From Leyella lascolaii (lineage in GTDB: Bacteria > Bacteroidota > Bacteroidia > Bacteroidales > Bacteroidaceae): DNA of 64,000 bases. Made by a program: the position numbers and the translations under genes. The stretch lies in assembly GCF_900079775.1 (NCBI RefSeq), contig NZ_LT556034.1, positions 114,323 to 178,322 of the forward strand. The letters run 5' to 3'. Shown piece by piece: positions 45,535-54,455 of the stretch. Each line of letters opens with the position of its first letter. Positions within the stretch are counted from its first letter, which is position 1. The notes below the pieces were generated by a model. That model saw nothing but the letters and a program-made list of their open reading frames with translations, had not been told where the DNA came from and made no database searches.

Positions 45535-46377
45535 TTATTTTAGCGTTTCAACTTCCTTCTCGCTTTCTTCCTCCTCTGTGTCATCCTCGGGCGGGGCCGG
45601 TTTCACAAGGAATGCGCTCAGTTCCCACAATATATATATAGGTATGAAAACCGCCATCAGTGTGAACGGGTCTGACGAAGGCGTTATCACAGCTGCCACG
45701 AACATCAGTGCCACTATGGCGTGCCGCCTGTATTCAGAGAAGAACTTTCTGTCGAGGAATCCCAGTTTTGACATCAGCATTGCCACCAACGGCAGCTCGA
45801 AGATAATGCCCATCATGAAAATGAGCATCAGGAAATTGTTCATATACGAGTCTAACGACAGCTGGTTGGTCACGAACGAGCTTATCTCGTATGTGTAGAG
45901 AAACCTGAGCGTCAGAGGGAACACCACCGAATAGCCTATAAGACATCCGAGATAGAACATCACAGTGCCGAAAAGGAAGGTGAACCTAACGCCCTTCCGC
46001 TCGTTGTCATACAGCGCGGGGCACACGAACTTCCACACTTCATACACCAGATAAGGGAACGCCACGAGCAGCGCGAGCCACAGTGAGAGCGATATGTGAA
46101 GGAAGAACTGCGATGAAAGCTTTATATTGATGATGTCTACATGAAACGGTTTTGTGACCTCACCGGGAATCACCGGAGCCATACTGCTTATCTTAGCAAG
46201 AAAGCGGTAGAGGAAGAAATCGTTGCGGCTCGGTGCCATCACCACCTTGTCAAAGATGTAGGGGACGAACGCAAAGCCTCCGACAAAGAAGATGCCTATT
46301 GCCGTAAACGACCTCACCAACGTCCAGCGCAACGCCTCAAGATGGTCCCAGAAAGTCATGTCCGCCCTTAATGCCAT
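45535..46377 (-). CDS. tatC: Sec-independent protein translocase TatC
   Basis: 280 residues, six transmembrane helices. N-terminal MTFWDHLEALRWTLVRS (Tat-signal receptor site) and, later, FVCPALYDNERKG, FGTVMFYLGCLIGYSVVFPLTLRFL and SEYRRHAIVALMFVAAVITPSSDP are TatC hallmarks. The tail is very acidic (DDTEEEESEKEVE). Forms a minimal Tat translocon with the adjacent TatA, 18 bases upstream. No tatB here. Confidence 0.95.
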   Translation of the reverse strand: MALRADMTFWDHLEALRWTLVRSFTAIGIFFVGGFAFVPYIFDKVVMAPSRNDFFLYRFLAKISSMAPVIPGEVTKPFHVDIINIKLSSQFFLHISLSLWLALLVAFPYLVYEVWKFVCPALYDNERKGVRFTFLFGTVMFYLGCLIGYSVVFPLTLRFLYTYEISSFVTNQLSLDSYMNNFLMLIFMMGIIFELPLVAMLMSKLGFLDRKFFSEYRRHAIVALMFVAAVITPSSDPFTLMAVFIPIYILWELSAFLVKPAPPEDDTEEEESEKEVETLK

Positions 46378-46395
46378 TATGGGATACGCTGTTTG

Positions 46396-46614
46396 TTAGT
46401 TTTTCTTCTTGTCGTCGGCAGACACGTCAAGGTCTGCGTTCAGATCCTTTTCAATTCCGTTCACTCCGTCCTTAAAGCTTTTCACACCCTTGCCCAGGCC
46501 TTTCATAAGCTCCGGTATCTTCTTTCCGCCGAACAGGAGCAGCACAATGAGCGCGAGTATGATCACCTCCGGCATTCCTATCGAGCCTAAAAATAACAGT
46601 TGAGAAATAGTCAT
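46396..46614 (-). CDS. tatA: Twin-arginine translocase subunit TatA/E
   Basis: 72 residues: MPEVIILALIVLLLFGGKKIPELMKGLGKGVKSF is the TatA transmembrane helix, hinge and amphipathic helix (broken here for reading), followed by an acidic-basic tail ending DDKKKN. First gene of the Tat-oxidoreductase-DUF1080 unit. Confidence 0.95.
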   Translation of the reverse strand: MTISQLLFLGSIGMPEVIILALIVLLLFGGKKIPELMKGLGKGVKSFKDGVNGIEKDLNADLDVSADDKKKN

Positions 46615-46862
46615 AGCAAAAAAATATTGTTTTTATATGTTTGTAAGATATGTTTTCCACACTTTTACTAAAGCACGTCAAAGTTAAGGTTTTTACGCGG
46701 AGCAGTCAAATAATTTCACAAATAAATCAATTAACAGCTTTTTTTTTAACTCTCATTAAAATCTGAATTCTTTTTTTATATCATAATTCCTATAATGACA
46801 AAATATATGTTCAAGACCGCCCGATTCCTATCACAATATTTGCGGAATATACTTTTTTTTAA
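46615..46862. other. Divergent gap between tatA and the GH43 gene
   Basis: AT-rich, no gene. It must hold the tat operon promoter on the minus strand, but I could not single out a convincing box. Confidence 0.45.
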
Positions 46863-46870
46863 TACATTTG
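46863..46870 (+). promoter_or_regulatory. -7 box for the single-domain GH43 gene
   Basis: TACATTTG, 46 bases before the ATG at 46916. Confidence 0.6.
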
Positions 46871-46915
46871 TCCCCAACTAAGACTCAAACCCAACAAAAA
46901 CAACAATCCAAGACA

Positions 46916-47905
46916 ATGAGAAAGCTATTACTTACATCCGCTATGATTCTTGCAGTAGCCGCAGGAGCGCAGGCAGGAACGAAGAAGACAAAGACCAGCG
47001 GCAACCCTATCTTCAAGGGATGGTATGCCGATCCGGAGGGCGCGGTGCTCGACGGAGCCTACTGGATTTTCCCTACCTACTCGGCTGAATACGACGAACA
47101 GACGTTCATGGACGCATTCTCGTCGAAAGACCTCGTGAACTGGACCAAGCACCCGCGCGTGCTCGAGAAGAAGAACGTGAGCTGGGCGCGCCGCGCAATG
47201 TGGGCTCCGGCTATCATACATGCCAACGACAAGTATTATCTTTTCTTCGGAGCGAACGACATCCAGAACAATAACGAGACGGGAGGAATAGGCGTAGCCA
47301 CAGCCGACAAGCCCGAGGGACCATACAAGGACGCGCTCGGCAAACCGCTCATCGACAAGATCATCAACGGCGCGCAGCCCATCGACCAGTTCGTTTTCCG
47401 CGATGACGACGGTGAATATTACATGTATTACGGCGGATGGGGGCACTGCAACATGGTCAGGATGTCGCCCGACCTGCTGAGCATCAGACCGTTTGAGGAC
47501 GGTACGACATACAAGGAAGTGACGCCCGAGAACTATGTGGAGGGTCCGTTCATGCTCAAGCGCAAGGGCAAATACTACTTCATGTGGTCTGAAGGCGGAT
47601 GGGGCGGTCCCGACTATTGCGTGGCTTACGCCATAGCCGACTCGCCTTTCGGTCCTTTCAAGCGCGTGGGAAAGATTCTGCAACAGGATCCCGAGGTCGC
47701 CACAGGTGCCGGACACCACTCCGTAATTCAGGTTCCGGGCAAGGACGAATGGTACATAGTGTATCACCGCCGGCCGCTTACCGAGAAGGGACGCGACAGC
47801 CGCGTGGTGTGCATAGACCGCATGTACTTCGACGAGAACGGATACATCAAGCCGGTGAAGATAACCTTCGAGGGCGTGAAACCGGTAAAGGCTCCGAAGA
47901 AATGA
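46916..47905 (+). CDS. Glycoside hydrolase family 43 protein
   Basis: 329 residues, exported (signal cut after AGAQA). Five-bladed propeller with the GH43 triad: base Asp39 in WYADPEG, Asp157 in PIDQFVF, and acid Glu209 in YVEGPFML. Family activities are arabinofuranosidase, xylosidase and galactosidase; substrate is not decidable here. The earlier ATG at 46868 overlaps the promoter box. Monocistronic with a strong terminator. Its promoter faces away from the tat operon. Confidence 0.92.
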   Translation: MRKLLLTSAMILAVAAGAQAGTKKTKTSGNPIFKGWYADPEGAVLDGAYWIFPTYSAEYDEQTFMDAFSSKDLVNWTKHPRVLEKKNVSWARRAMWAPAIIHANDKYYLFFGANDIQNNNETGGIGVATADKPEGPYKDALGKPLIDKIINGAQPIDQFVFRDDDGEYYMYYGGWGHCNMVRMSPDLLSIRPFEDGTTYKEVTPENYVEGPFMLKRKGKYYFMWSEGGWGGPDYCVAYAIADSPFGPFKRVGKILQQDPEVATGAGHHSVIQVPGKDEWYIVYHRRPLTEKGRDSRVVCIDRMYFDENGYIKPVKITFEGVKPVKAPKK

Positions 47906-47922
47906 CATATTGACAGCATACG

Positions 47923-47966
47923 ATAAGACGCATGGCTCCACAAGGTGGCATGCGTCTTATTTTTTT
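47923..47966 (+). terminator. Terminator of the single-domain GH43 gene
   Basis: ATAAGACGCATG pairs perfectly with CATGCGTCTTAT, followed by a run of T. Confidence 0.92.
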
Positions 47967-48109
47967 ATCAGGACCGGAAACAGGTCTGCCGGAGATGTTT
48001 TTTCAATAGACTTCAGCCTCTTCCGTACGTCACCGGACACTCTTTCCGCAGCATTTCACGACGGCACAGGTTGCCAGTCTTACCCCGTACACTGTCAGAC
48101 AAATATCTT

Positions 48110-48545
48110 ATTGAAAAGGCGTTTCAGTATAACGGTAACTCCGCGAGAGCCGCGTCTGCGCAAGAAATAACAAGAACAACCGTAAAAACGCGGTTTTTCA
48201 GACATAAGCGTAAAGCTTTATGTAACAACCACTTACACAAAACGACATCTTAATAACATATGTCATGTGACGCGGAAAAGGCTCTTTCATGATGCGGAAA
48301 AGGCTCTTCCGCGTCACGGAAGAGCCTTTTCTGTGCCCCAATACGGCACGTTCCGAAGTGAGAGAACCTCTGTCTCATCACACTGAACAGTATGATTTGT
48401 GTCTCCGGACAGACAGAAACGGACAATGCCACCAGTTTCTCAGCCATAAGGAAAAACCGCCGCGCGTCTCCCACACCGTCTCTCCTCCTCTTCCGTTTCT
48501 GTCTGGCAGATTCACGCTGTCAATATTTTTTACTTTCCGGATTGA
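48110..48545 (+). repeat. Composite palindrome-array element, copy E
   Basis: GGTAACTCCGCGAGAG (48134-48149), AAAACGCGGTTTTTCAG (48185-48201), four to five units (48272-48375, e.g. GCGGAAAAGGCTCTTCCGC) and TTCCGTTTCTGTC plus GCTGTCAATATTTTTTACT (48517-48535). Same orientation as A and B. Located between two converging GH43 genes. Confidence 0.8.
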
Positions 48546-48625
48546 GCGGACACACCGTCGAGACTGTCCTATCTGGCACACCCGCGCGCCTGCCGACAAT
48601 GCCGTCAGCATGCTTGCCGCGACGA

Positions 48626-50470
48626 CTACCGGGTGACATATCTCAGCGAACCGGGCACCATCTCAAACTTCTTACCCTTCTTCACGAGCTCCACCATCGC
48701 CGTGCGGCGCGGGCTCACCTTCGAGTTGCTGTTGTGAGTATGCAGCACATACATCCAGCGTCCGTCCCCGTCGCGGAACAGGTCGCCGTGTCCTGTGCCG
48801 TTCTCGCCCGTGAGATGGCGCGACACAATCGGTTTCTTGTGCTTCTTCCACGGTCCGAGCGGCGACTTAGCCGTGGCATATCCCATGGCGTAGTCGATGC
48901 TGCGGAAGTCGTTGCACGAATAGAACATGTAGTAGGTGCCGTCGAGTTTCACCACCGTAGGACCCTCGCTCACGCCCCACTTTCCTTCTGCGGTGTTCTC
49001 CCATCCCTTGTCGTTCACCGCGATACACTCCCTTGCGGTCTCCTCCTTCATCGAGCGCAGGTCGTCGTTCATCTCCGCCACATATATGCGGTTGCCTCCG
49101 ATGAGGCGCACGTGATACATGTATGTCTTGCCGTCGTCATCGTGGAACACGAACGGATCTATCTCCTTGGTCTTTGCCGGAATCATTGCGGGCTCGTCCT
49201 GGACGAACGGTCCGAGCGGACTGTCAGCCCATGCGATGGCTATCTGTTCGTTGGCGGTGTAAGCCATAGCGTACCGTCCGTCCTTCTTAAACACTTGCGG
49301 GGCCCAGAATCCCTGCGTTCCGTAGGTGTTGCCGCGCAGCGCGTAGCCGTCCACCGCTCCTGCCGGACCGCTCCAGTGTTGCAGGTCGGTGGACGTGTAC
49401 ACCCAGAATCCGTTGTCAGAGACGGGCGATGTGCCGTACAGATAGTATGTCCCGTTGTCGCAGAAGACGGTCGGGTCAGCCAGATGAATCTGTCCTAAGC
49501 TCGGCTTTACGTTCTCTTTCTCAGGCACACTTCCCGCTACCTCGGGCCAGCCGTCCTTCCAGTCGACGCGGCTGAGGAACACCACGCGGCCGTCGTCTGC
49601 CTCCGCTTTCTTGTAGCCATGATACAGTATCCAGTCCTGACCGAGGTCGTCGGTCACGAACTCCGCATTGTGTCCGGTGCCCACAAACGTGTCATCGCCG
49701 TGTAGCATCACCTCGTAGTGGTTGTCGAGCAGCCGCTGTCCCTTCTTGTCCACGTACGGACCGAAGAGGTTCTCTGAGCGTCCGTACGTCACGCGATAGG
49801 TGCTCCGCGCGCCCTCGCAGCACGTTCCGGCAGAGCCGAACAGATAATAGTACTTTCCGCGCTTGTGTATGTAGGTGCCTTCCATGAATGTTCCCGACAC
49901 CTGTTTCTTCACAGCCCCCGACTTCACTGACAGTCCGTCGTCAGACAGCTCTATGCCGTATATGCCGTGGAACGAGCCCCAGAAGAGATATTTGTGGCCG
50001 TTGTCCTCGATGTAGAACTGGTCTATGCTGTTCCTGACACCTATCTCGCTGCTTATGAAAAGCGGTCCGTGGTCGGTGAACGGACCCTCCGGGCGGTCGG
50101 CTGTAGCGGCTCCTATGCCGCACGTCCATTCCCCTCCCCACTCCGACTTGGAGTAGTAGAGCACATATTTGTCGCCTATCTTGTTTATGTCGGGTGCCCA
50201 CATGTTGCCCTTCTTGTTCCATTGCGGACGGGTATCGTCGGTGAACGCCGTGCCCACAAACTGCCAGTCGGTGAGGTCGCGCGAGCGGTATATCGGCAGA
50301 TTGCGTATGTCTTCCGTGGCGTAAAGATAGAAATAGCCGTCGTCGGCGCGTATCACCGTCGGGTCGGGAAGGCTTGTGTTTATCACAGGATTGGTGTAAG
50401 TGTCGCCTGCAAACGTACATACGGATGCGGACAGCAGCAGGGATGCTGCTAAGATTCTCAGTTTTCTCAT
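48626..50470 (-). CDS. Tandem GH43 glycoside hydrolase
   Basis: 614 residues, exported (signal to ~CTFAG). Two complete GH43 propellers in one chain. Domain 1: Asp36 (LPDPTV), Asp150 (SIDQFYI), Glu197 (MEGTYI). Domain 2: Asp332 (LADPTV), Asp438 (EIDPFVF), Glu502 (SEGPTVV). Both triads look intact, so both may be active, perhaps on different linkages of one arabinoxylan-like or pectic chain (inference). The ATG at 50470 follows a large hairpin that separates it from the upstream gene. Confidence 0.9.
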   Translation of the reverse strand: MRKLRILAASLLLSASVCTFAGDTYTNPVINTSLPDPTVIRADDGYFYLYATEDIRNLPIYRSRDLTDWQFVGTAFTDDTRPQWNKKGNMWAPDINKIGDKYVLYYSKSEWGGEWTCGIGAATADRPEGPFTDHGPLFISSEIGVRNSIDQFYIEDNGHKYLFWGSFHGIYGIELSDDGLSVKSGAVKKQVSGTFMEGTYIHKRGKYYYLFGSAGTCCEGARSTYRVTYGRSENLFGPYVDKKGQRLLDNHYEVMLHGDDTFVGTGHNAEFVTDDLGQDWILYHGYKKAEADDGRVVFLSRVDWKDGWPEVAGSVPEKENVKPSLGQIHLADPTVFCDNGTYYLYGTSPVSDNGFWVYTSTDLQHWSGPAGAVDGYALRGNTYGTQGFWAPQVFKKDGRYAMAYTANEQIAIAWADSPLGPFVQDEPAMIPAKTKEIDPFVFHDDDGKTYMYHVRLIGGNRIYVAEMNDDLRSMKEETARECIAVNDKGWENTAEGKWGVSEGPTVVKLDGTYYMFYSCNDFRSIDYAMGYATAKSPLGPWKKHKKPIVSRHLTGENGTGHGDLFRDGDGRWMYVLHTHNSNSKVSPRRTAMVELVKKGKKFEMVPGSLRYVTR

Positions 50471-50487
50471 TATTATATATATGTTTA

Positions 50488-50567
50488 TCATGACCGGAGG
50501 CGAGCATGCATGCGTTTCTCCGCAGTGTGTGCGCGGAATCCGCGGCATGCCGTGCGTCCGGTCATGA
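50488..50567. other. Large stem-loop between two minus-strand genes
   Basis: TCATGACCGGA pairs perfectly with TCCGGTCATGA at the base; inside, GCATGCATGCG pairs with CGCGGCATGC. No T-run, so it is a processing or attenuation hairpin rather than a clear terminator. Confidence 0.6.
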
Positions 50568-50590
50568 TGACTGTTATGGTTTCTTATGTG

Positions 50591-52630
50591 TTATTTTTTT
50601 GTAAGGAAATTCACCGTGCGCTCAGGCGAATAAAGCTCCCAGAGCGACGCCACAGTCCATCCCGGAGCGAATATGTCGTTGTAAAAGCCCTTGCCGTTGC
50701 GACCGTAGTCCCATGTGGTATGCTGCACCACTTCGGGATAGAAACCCTCCACGCCGATGCCGCAGAGACGCTCCTTTACAGGCAGGAGCTGGTTGAGCGA
50801 TGTGTAGATGACGTCGTATATCTTTCCGAAACGCGGTTCGCCGAGCTCCTCGCCCAGCCATTTCACGATGTGCGGCAGCTCGAATACGAACACGTCGATG
50901 TGGTTGTTCTCCACCGACACGTTGCCCCAGCCGCGGCTCTTGAAGCCGAGGTCGCCCAGCATCTGCCCTTCGGCGAACGGCACATCCCACAGATAGTACC
51001 ACGAAAGGGCGAAGTATGACGCCTTCTTACACAGGTCGATGTAGTGGCTGCGCTGCTTTCCCTTGGTAGCCATAGCCATGTAGTAGGTGGCGGTGACGGC
51101 GCTTATGGCAGCCTCCTTGTCCTCGCAGTTGGCGTCGAGCGTTGAAGAGAAGTAGTCGCTCTTGGATATGATGTTCGCCTCAAGATAGTCTACGGTGCGC
51201 GCGGCAGCCTTCAGATACTTCTTGTCTCCGAAGTATTTGTATCCCATGACGAGTGTCGACGTTGCCGAAGGTGTGCTTCCGCCGCTGCCGTCAACCACCG
51301 ATCCGTCGTCGCGGAACTTGCGCGCGAAACTGCCGTCCTCGTTGAGCAGTGTGAGGAAGTTGTCGAGAAGGGTGCGTATCTTCTGCTCCCACTCCTTGTG
51401 TGAGCGTCCCTGTTTCTTCTCATATTTCAGATAGTGCATCACCGCGTATGCCGCTTCCGACTGCTGGCGGATGGAGTGCACCACGTCCTTGTCGGCAGGC
51501 ATGGGGTTGCGCATGTGCAGATCGTCGTAGAAATATCCCTTTGCCGTGAGTCCGTTGGCAAGGAAACTGTCGAATATCTCGTTCCCTATTTTCACGAGAT
51601 CCTGCTGTCCTGTCGCCTCGCCATACTCTATTGCGTTGAACGCGTTGAGCAATACGCGCCCGCAGAATCCCACCTGCACGTGGTCCACGGGAACGCAGTC
51701 GGAGCAGCGCAGACCGTGACCGGAGTTGAACTTCAGCTTATAATCGCTCACATACGACTTGCGGAAGTAGTTAGCCATGACGGCTTTCATCTTCTCGGGA
51801 GAATAGAGCGGAGTGACGGGCTGCGGGTTCAGACGGTCGAAACAGTATTCCCATGTCTTTCCCACAAAGCCGCCGTAGTCTGCCGACTTCACCTTGTGTA
51901 TGCGCCAGCTCACGCTCTTCGTCTCGCCCTTCTCCAACTTAACAAATGCCTCCACGGCAGGCGCGAGGGTGAGCTTGCGTATATAGCGGCGCGGTGTCTC
52001 GATGTAAGGATAGCCGAAAGTGAGCTTCGCCGTGCCGCTCTCGTTGTCGAATCCGAGGTAACCCACCGACGTGTTGCCCGACAGAATTATCTCTCCCTCA
52101 CCGGCGGTAGCAAGCGCGTCCGTGCCCTCAGCGTCCAGACGGAGCACTGTGGTGCCCTCTGCGGAAGCGGCGTTATAGGCTCCTGTGAGCGGTGAAGACA
52201 GACGGTCCTCACGGAAGTTCCAGCTCTTCGACGTGTGGAACGACGGCGCTTCCTTCGGTGAGCGGAGGTTGCGGTGATACCAGAAGCCAGGCATGTAGAA
52301 CTCGCATCCGTCCGTGTCATAGCCCGTATTAAGCTCCGCACCGAAGTTGAAGTATGTCGTTCCCGACGCGGTGAACGTGATTGTGACCACCTCGTCGGCT
52401 CCCTCGCTGCTCACGCTCTTGCTTATCGTGAGCGGAAGAGCGGCATCGGCAACCAGCCTGTCGCCCTGTTCCCTGAGCTGATAAGTCACTGCCTGATTGC
52501 CGGGTTGCTTGACGCTGACATGCGTCACGATGTCGGCGGCATACGCGGTCTGCGCACCCGCCATCACGAGAGCGCACACTAAAGTCTTTGAAAAAATTCC
52601 CATTACTTTCTTTGTTATATTATTATTCAT
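50591..52630 (-). CDS. Exported protein with (alpha/alpha)-barrel-like region, possible glycosidase or lyase
   Basis: 679 residues with a signal peptide (cut near AYAAD, residue ~32). Residues ~35-260 are a beta-rich domain (TYFNFGAELNTGYDTDGCEFYMPGFW split by loops). Residues ~270-670 are mostly helical with repeated aromatic/Gly pairs (FCGRVLLNAF, SEAAYAVMHYL, DGSFARKFRDDGSV, DVFVFELPHIVKWL), as in (alpha/alpha)6 toroid glycosidases and polysaccharide lyases. I do not recognise a specific CAZy family. Position beside two GH43 genes suggests glycan cleavage. A TATTTTTG box lies 85 bases upstream. Confidence 0.75.
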   Translation of the reverse strand: MNNNITKKVMGIFSKTLVCALVMAGAQTAYAADIVTHVSVKQPGNQAVTYQLREQGDRLVADAALPLTISKSVSSEGADEVVTITFTASGTTYFNFGAELNTGYDTDGCEFYMPGFWYHRNLRSPKEAPSFHTSKSWNFREDRLSSPLTGAYNAASAEGTTVLRLDAEGTDALATAGEGEIILSGNTSVGYLGFDNESGTAKLTFGYPYIETPRRYIRKLTLAPAVEAFVKLEKGETKSVSWRIHKVKSADYGGFVGKTWEYCFDRLNPQPVTPLYSPEKMKAVMANYFRKSYVSDYKLKFNSGHGLRCSDCVPVDHVQVGFCGRVLLNAFNAIEYGEATGQQDLVKIGNEIFDSFLANGLTAKGYFYDDLHMRNPMPADKDVVHSIRQQSEAAYAVMHYLKYEKKQGRSHKEWEQKIRTLLDNFLTLLNEDGSFARKFRDDGSVVDGSGGSTPSATSTLVMGYKYFGDKKYLKAAARTVDYLEANIISKSDYFSSTLDANCEDKEAAISAVTATYYMAMATKGKQRSHYIDLCKKASYFALSWYYLWDVPFAEGQMLGDLGFKSRGWGNVSVENNHIDVFVFELPHIVKWLGEELGEPRFGKIYDVIYTSLNQLLPVKERLCGIGVEGFYPEVVQHTTWDYGRNGKGFYNDIFAPGWTVASLWELYSPERTVNFLTKK

Positions 52631-52714
52631 TGTCTATGTCAGTAAGCTATGGCATGCCTTCTCCTCCACAGGCATGCGGCACACGGTATGTTGTCGCATT
52701 GCGATTATGCTTTA

Positions 52715-52722
52715 CAAAAATA
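52715..52722 (-). promoter_or_regulatory. -7 box for the 679-residue protein gene
   Basis: TATTTTTG on the minus strand, 85 bases before the ATG at 52630. Confidence 0.5.
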
Positions 52723-53024
52723 GATATTAATTTGCGAAAAAGAGACATACTGCATGTCAAAAAATCAAAAACACACAATATTACGGTCTCTCACACTCTT
52801 TTTACTGTCACTATGGACAAAATCACCATACAGAGTAGACGTTTTTACAGACCGGTCAAGGCTTTCCGGCACCAGGAAAAGCGAATTCAGGCAACGGAGA
52901 AAGGCGTGCCGTGCCGGAAGAGACCCGACGTTCACGGCAGTCACCGCACCGTAACGGAAATGGTATTATCGCCACTCACACGAAAAAAAAAAGCCGTCAG
53001 GCACCGTGTTACGATTTTTATTAT
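52723..53024. other. Divergent gap without a gene
   Basis: Contains a few sequences reminiscent of the palindrome array (52856-52935, e.g. GCCGTGCCGGAAGAGAC), but no conserved flanking modules. It may be a decayed copy. Confidence 0.4.
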
Positions 53025-53032
53025 TACATTTG
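53025..53032 (+). promoter_or_regulatory. -7 box for the second oxidoreductase/DUF1080 operon
   Basis: TACATTTG, 65 bases before the ATG at 53097. Confidence 0.6.
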
Positions 53033-53096
53033 TACAACTGACCGGACCGCCGCAAACGGCGGAACGAACAATCCGTCATCTTAACAACAAACCGTA

Positions 53097-54383
53097 ATGA
53101 AAACTGACAGACGCTCTTTTCTAAAGACGATGGGCTCCATAGGACTGTTCTCCATCGTCCCGCGCAACGTGCTTGGAGGCAACGGACACATAGCTCCGAG
53201 CGACCAGCTCACAAAAGCCATCATCGGAACGGGAGGCATAGGACGCTCTTCCTATCATTTCACAAGCGACAGGCAATGCCGTCTCATCGCGCTCTGCGAC
53301 GTGGACAGCAAGCATCTCTCGGACGCTGTCGGCATGGCGAAAAGCCGGTTCAGGGAGGACGTGAGGGCTTACCACGACTTCAGAGACCTCATTTCAAATC
53401 CCGACGTGGATGTGGTGCACATCGCCACCCCGCCCCACTGGCACGCCATCATGGCTGTCGAGGCAGCCAAGGCAGGCAAGGATATATGGTGCGAAAAGCC
53501 CATGACACGCACCATAGGAGAGGGCAAACGCGTTGTGGAAGCGGTGAGACGGTATAACAGGATATTCCGTCTGAACACGTGGTTCAGGTTCACCGACACC
53601 TTCTACGGGCTCGGAACGCCTGTCATGCCACTCAAGAAGCTCGTCGACAGCGGGCTCCTCGGGTGGCCCCTGAAGGTGGTGGTGTCGGGCACGACGGGCT
53701 TCGCGTGGAAGTTCTTCTGGACAGGCAGGGAGAATCTTGAGACTCAACCGGTGCCCAGAGAGCTCGACTACGACTTCTGGCTCGGTCCGGCTCCGTTCAA
53801 GCCATACAACGTACACCGCACCCACCAGACCTTCCGAGGATACTGGGACTACGACGGCGGCGGACTCACCGACATGGGACAGCACTATCTCGACCCCGTG
53901 CAGTACATACTGGGAAAGGACAACACGTCGCCCGTAAAGGTGGAGACAGACGCCGCCCAGCAGCATCCCGACGCCGTGGGGATATGGCGCAGGATAACAT
54001 ATACGTATGATGACGGCTGCCAGATAGTGCTCGAGGGCGAAGGATATGAGAGCGGAGGGAAGACAGCATACATCGAGGGACCGCTCGGAAAGGTGTATAA
54101 AGGATTCGAATGCACCATCCCCGACATAATGAACAGGCTCGCCGAATATCCCGATCCGGTGCCGCAGAACACCGATTTCTACGAATGTCTGCGCACAAGA
54201 AAGAAGTTCGCGCTGAACGAGGAGAACGGTCATCGCAGCTGCACGCTCGTGAACATCGGTGCGGTGGCACTGAGACTGAACCGTAAGGTGCTTCATTTCG
54301 ACCCGAAGACCCAGCTGTTTGTCGGCGACGACGAGGCAAACGCGCTCATCGACCAGCCCATGCGCGGTCAATGGCACATGTGA
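53097..54383 (+). CDS. Gfo/Idh/MocA family oxidoreductase with twin-arginine signal (second locus)
   Basis: 428 residues. Tat-type start KTDRRSFLKTMGSIGLF (Arg5-Arg6), then Rossmann motif AIIGTGGIGRSSYH, ALCDVDSKHL, catalytic CEKPMTRTIGEG and the C-terminal DGGGLTDMGQHYLDPVQYILG. Likely exported folded and NAD(P)-dependent, oxidising sugars. It is distinct from the Tat-dependent paralogue at 42888. The downstream HEAT/DUF1080 gene is 72 bases away in the same direction, so the pair should work together. Confidence 0.92.
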   Translation: MKTDRRSFLKTMGSIGLFSIVPRNVLGGNGHIAPSDQLTKAIIGTGGIGRSSYHFTSDRQCRLIALCDVDSKHLSDAVGMAKSRFREDVRAYHDFRDLISNPDVDVVHIATPPHWHAIMAVEAAKAGKDIWCEKPMTRTIGEGKRVVEAVRRYNRIFRLNTWFRFTDTFYGLGTPVMPLKKLVDSGLLGWPLKVVVSGTTGFAWKFFWTGRENLETQPVPRELDYDFWLGPAPFKPYNVHRTHQTFRGYWDYDGGGLTDMGQHYLDPVQYILGKDNTSPVKVETDAAQQHPDAVGIWRRITYTYDDGCQIVLEGEGYESGGKTAYIEGPLGKVYKGFECTIPDIMNRLAEYPDPVPQNTDFYECLRTRKKFALNEENGHRSCTLVNIGAVALRLNRKVLHFDPKTQLFVGDDEANALIDQPMRGQWHM

Positions 54384-54455
54384 TGTCGTGTCATGAAAAA
54401 ATGCTTTACAACTCAAAACCATAATGTAACTGTACTTTATACAACAAAAAGAAAG

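Noticed and set aside
52856..52935. Possible decayed composite element before the second oxidoreductase operon
   Set aside because: A few array-like words, but no regular period and no conserved modules.
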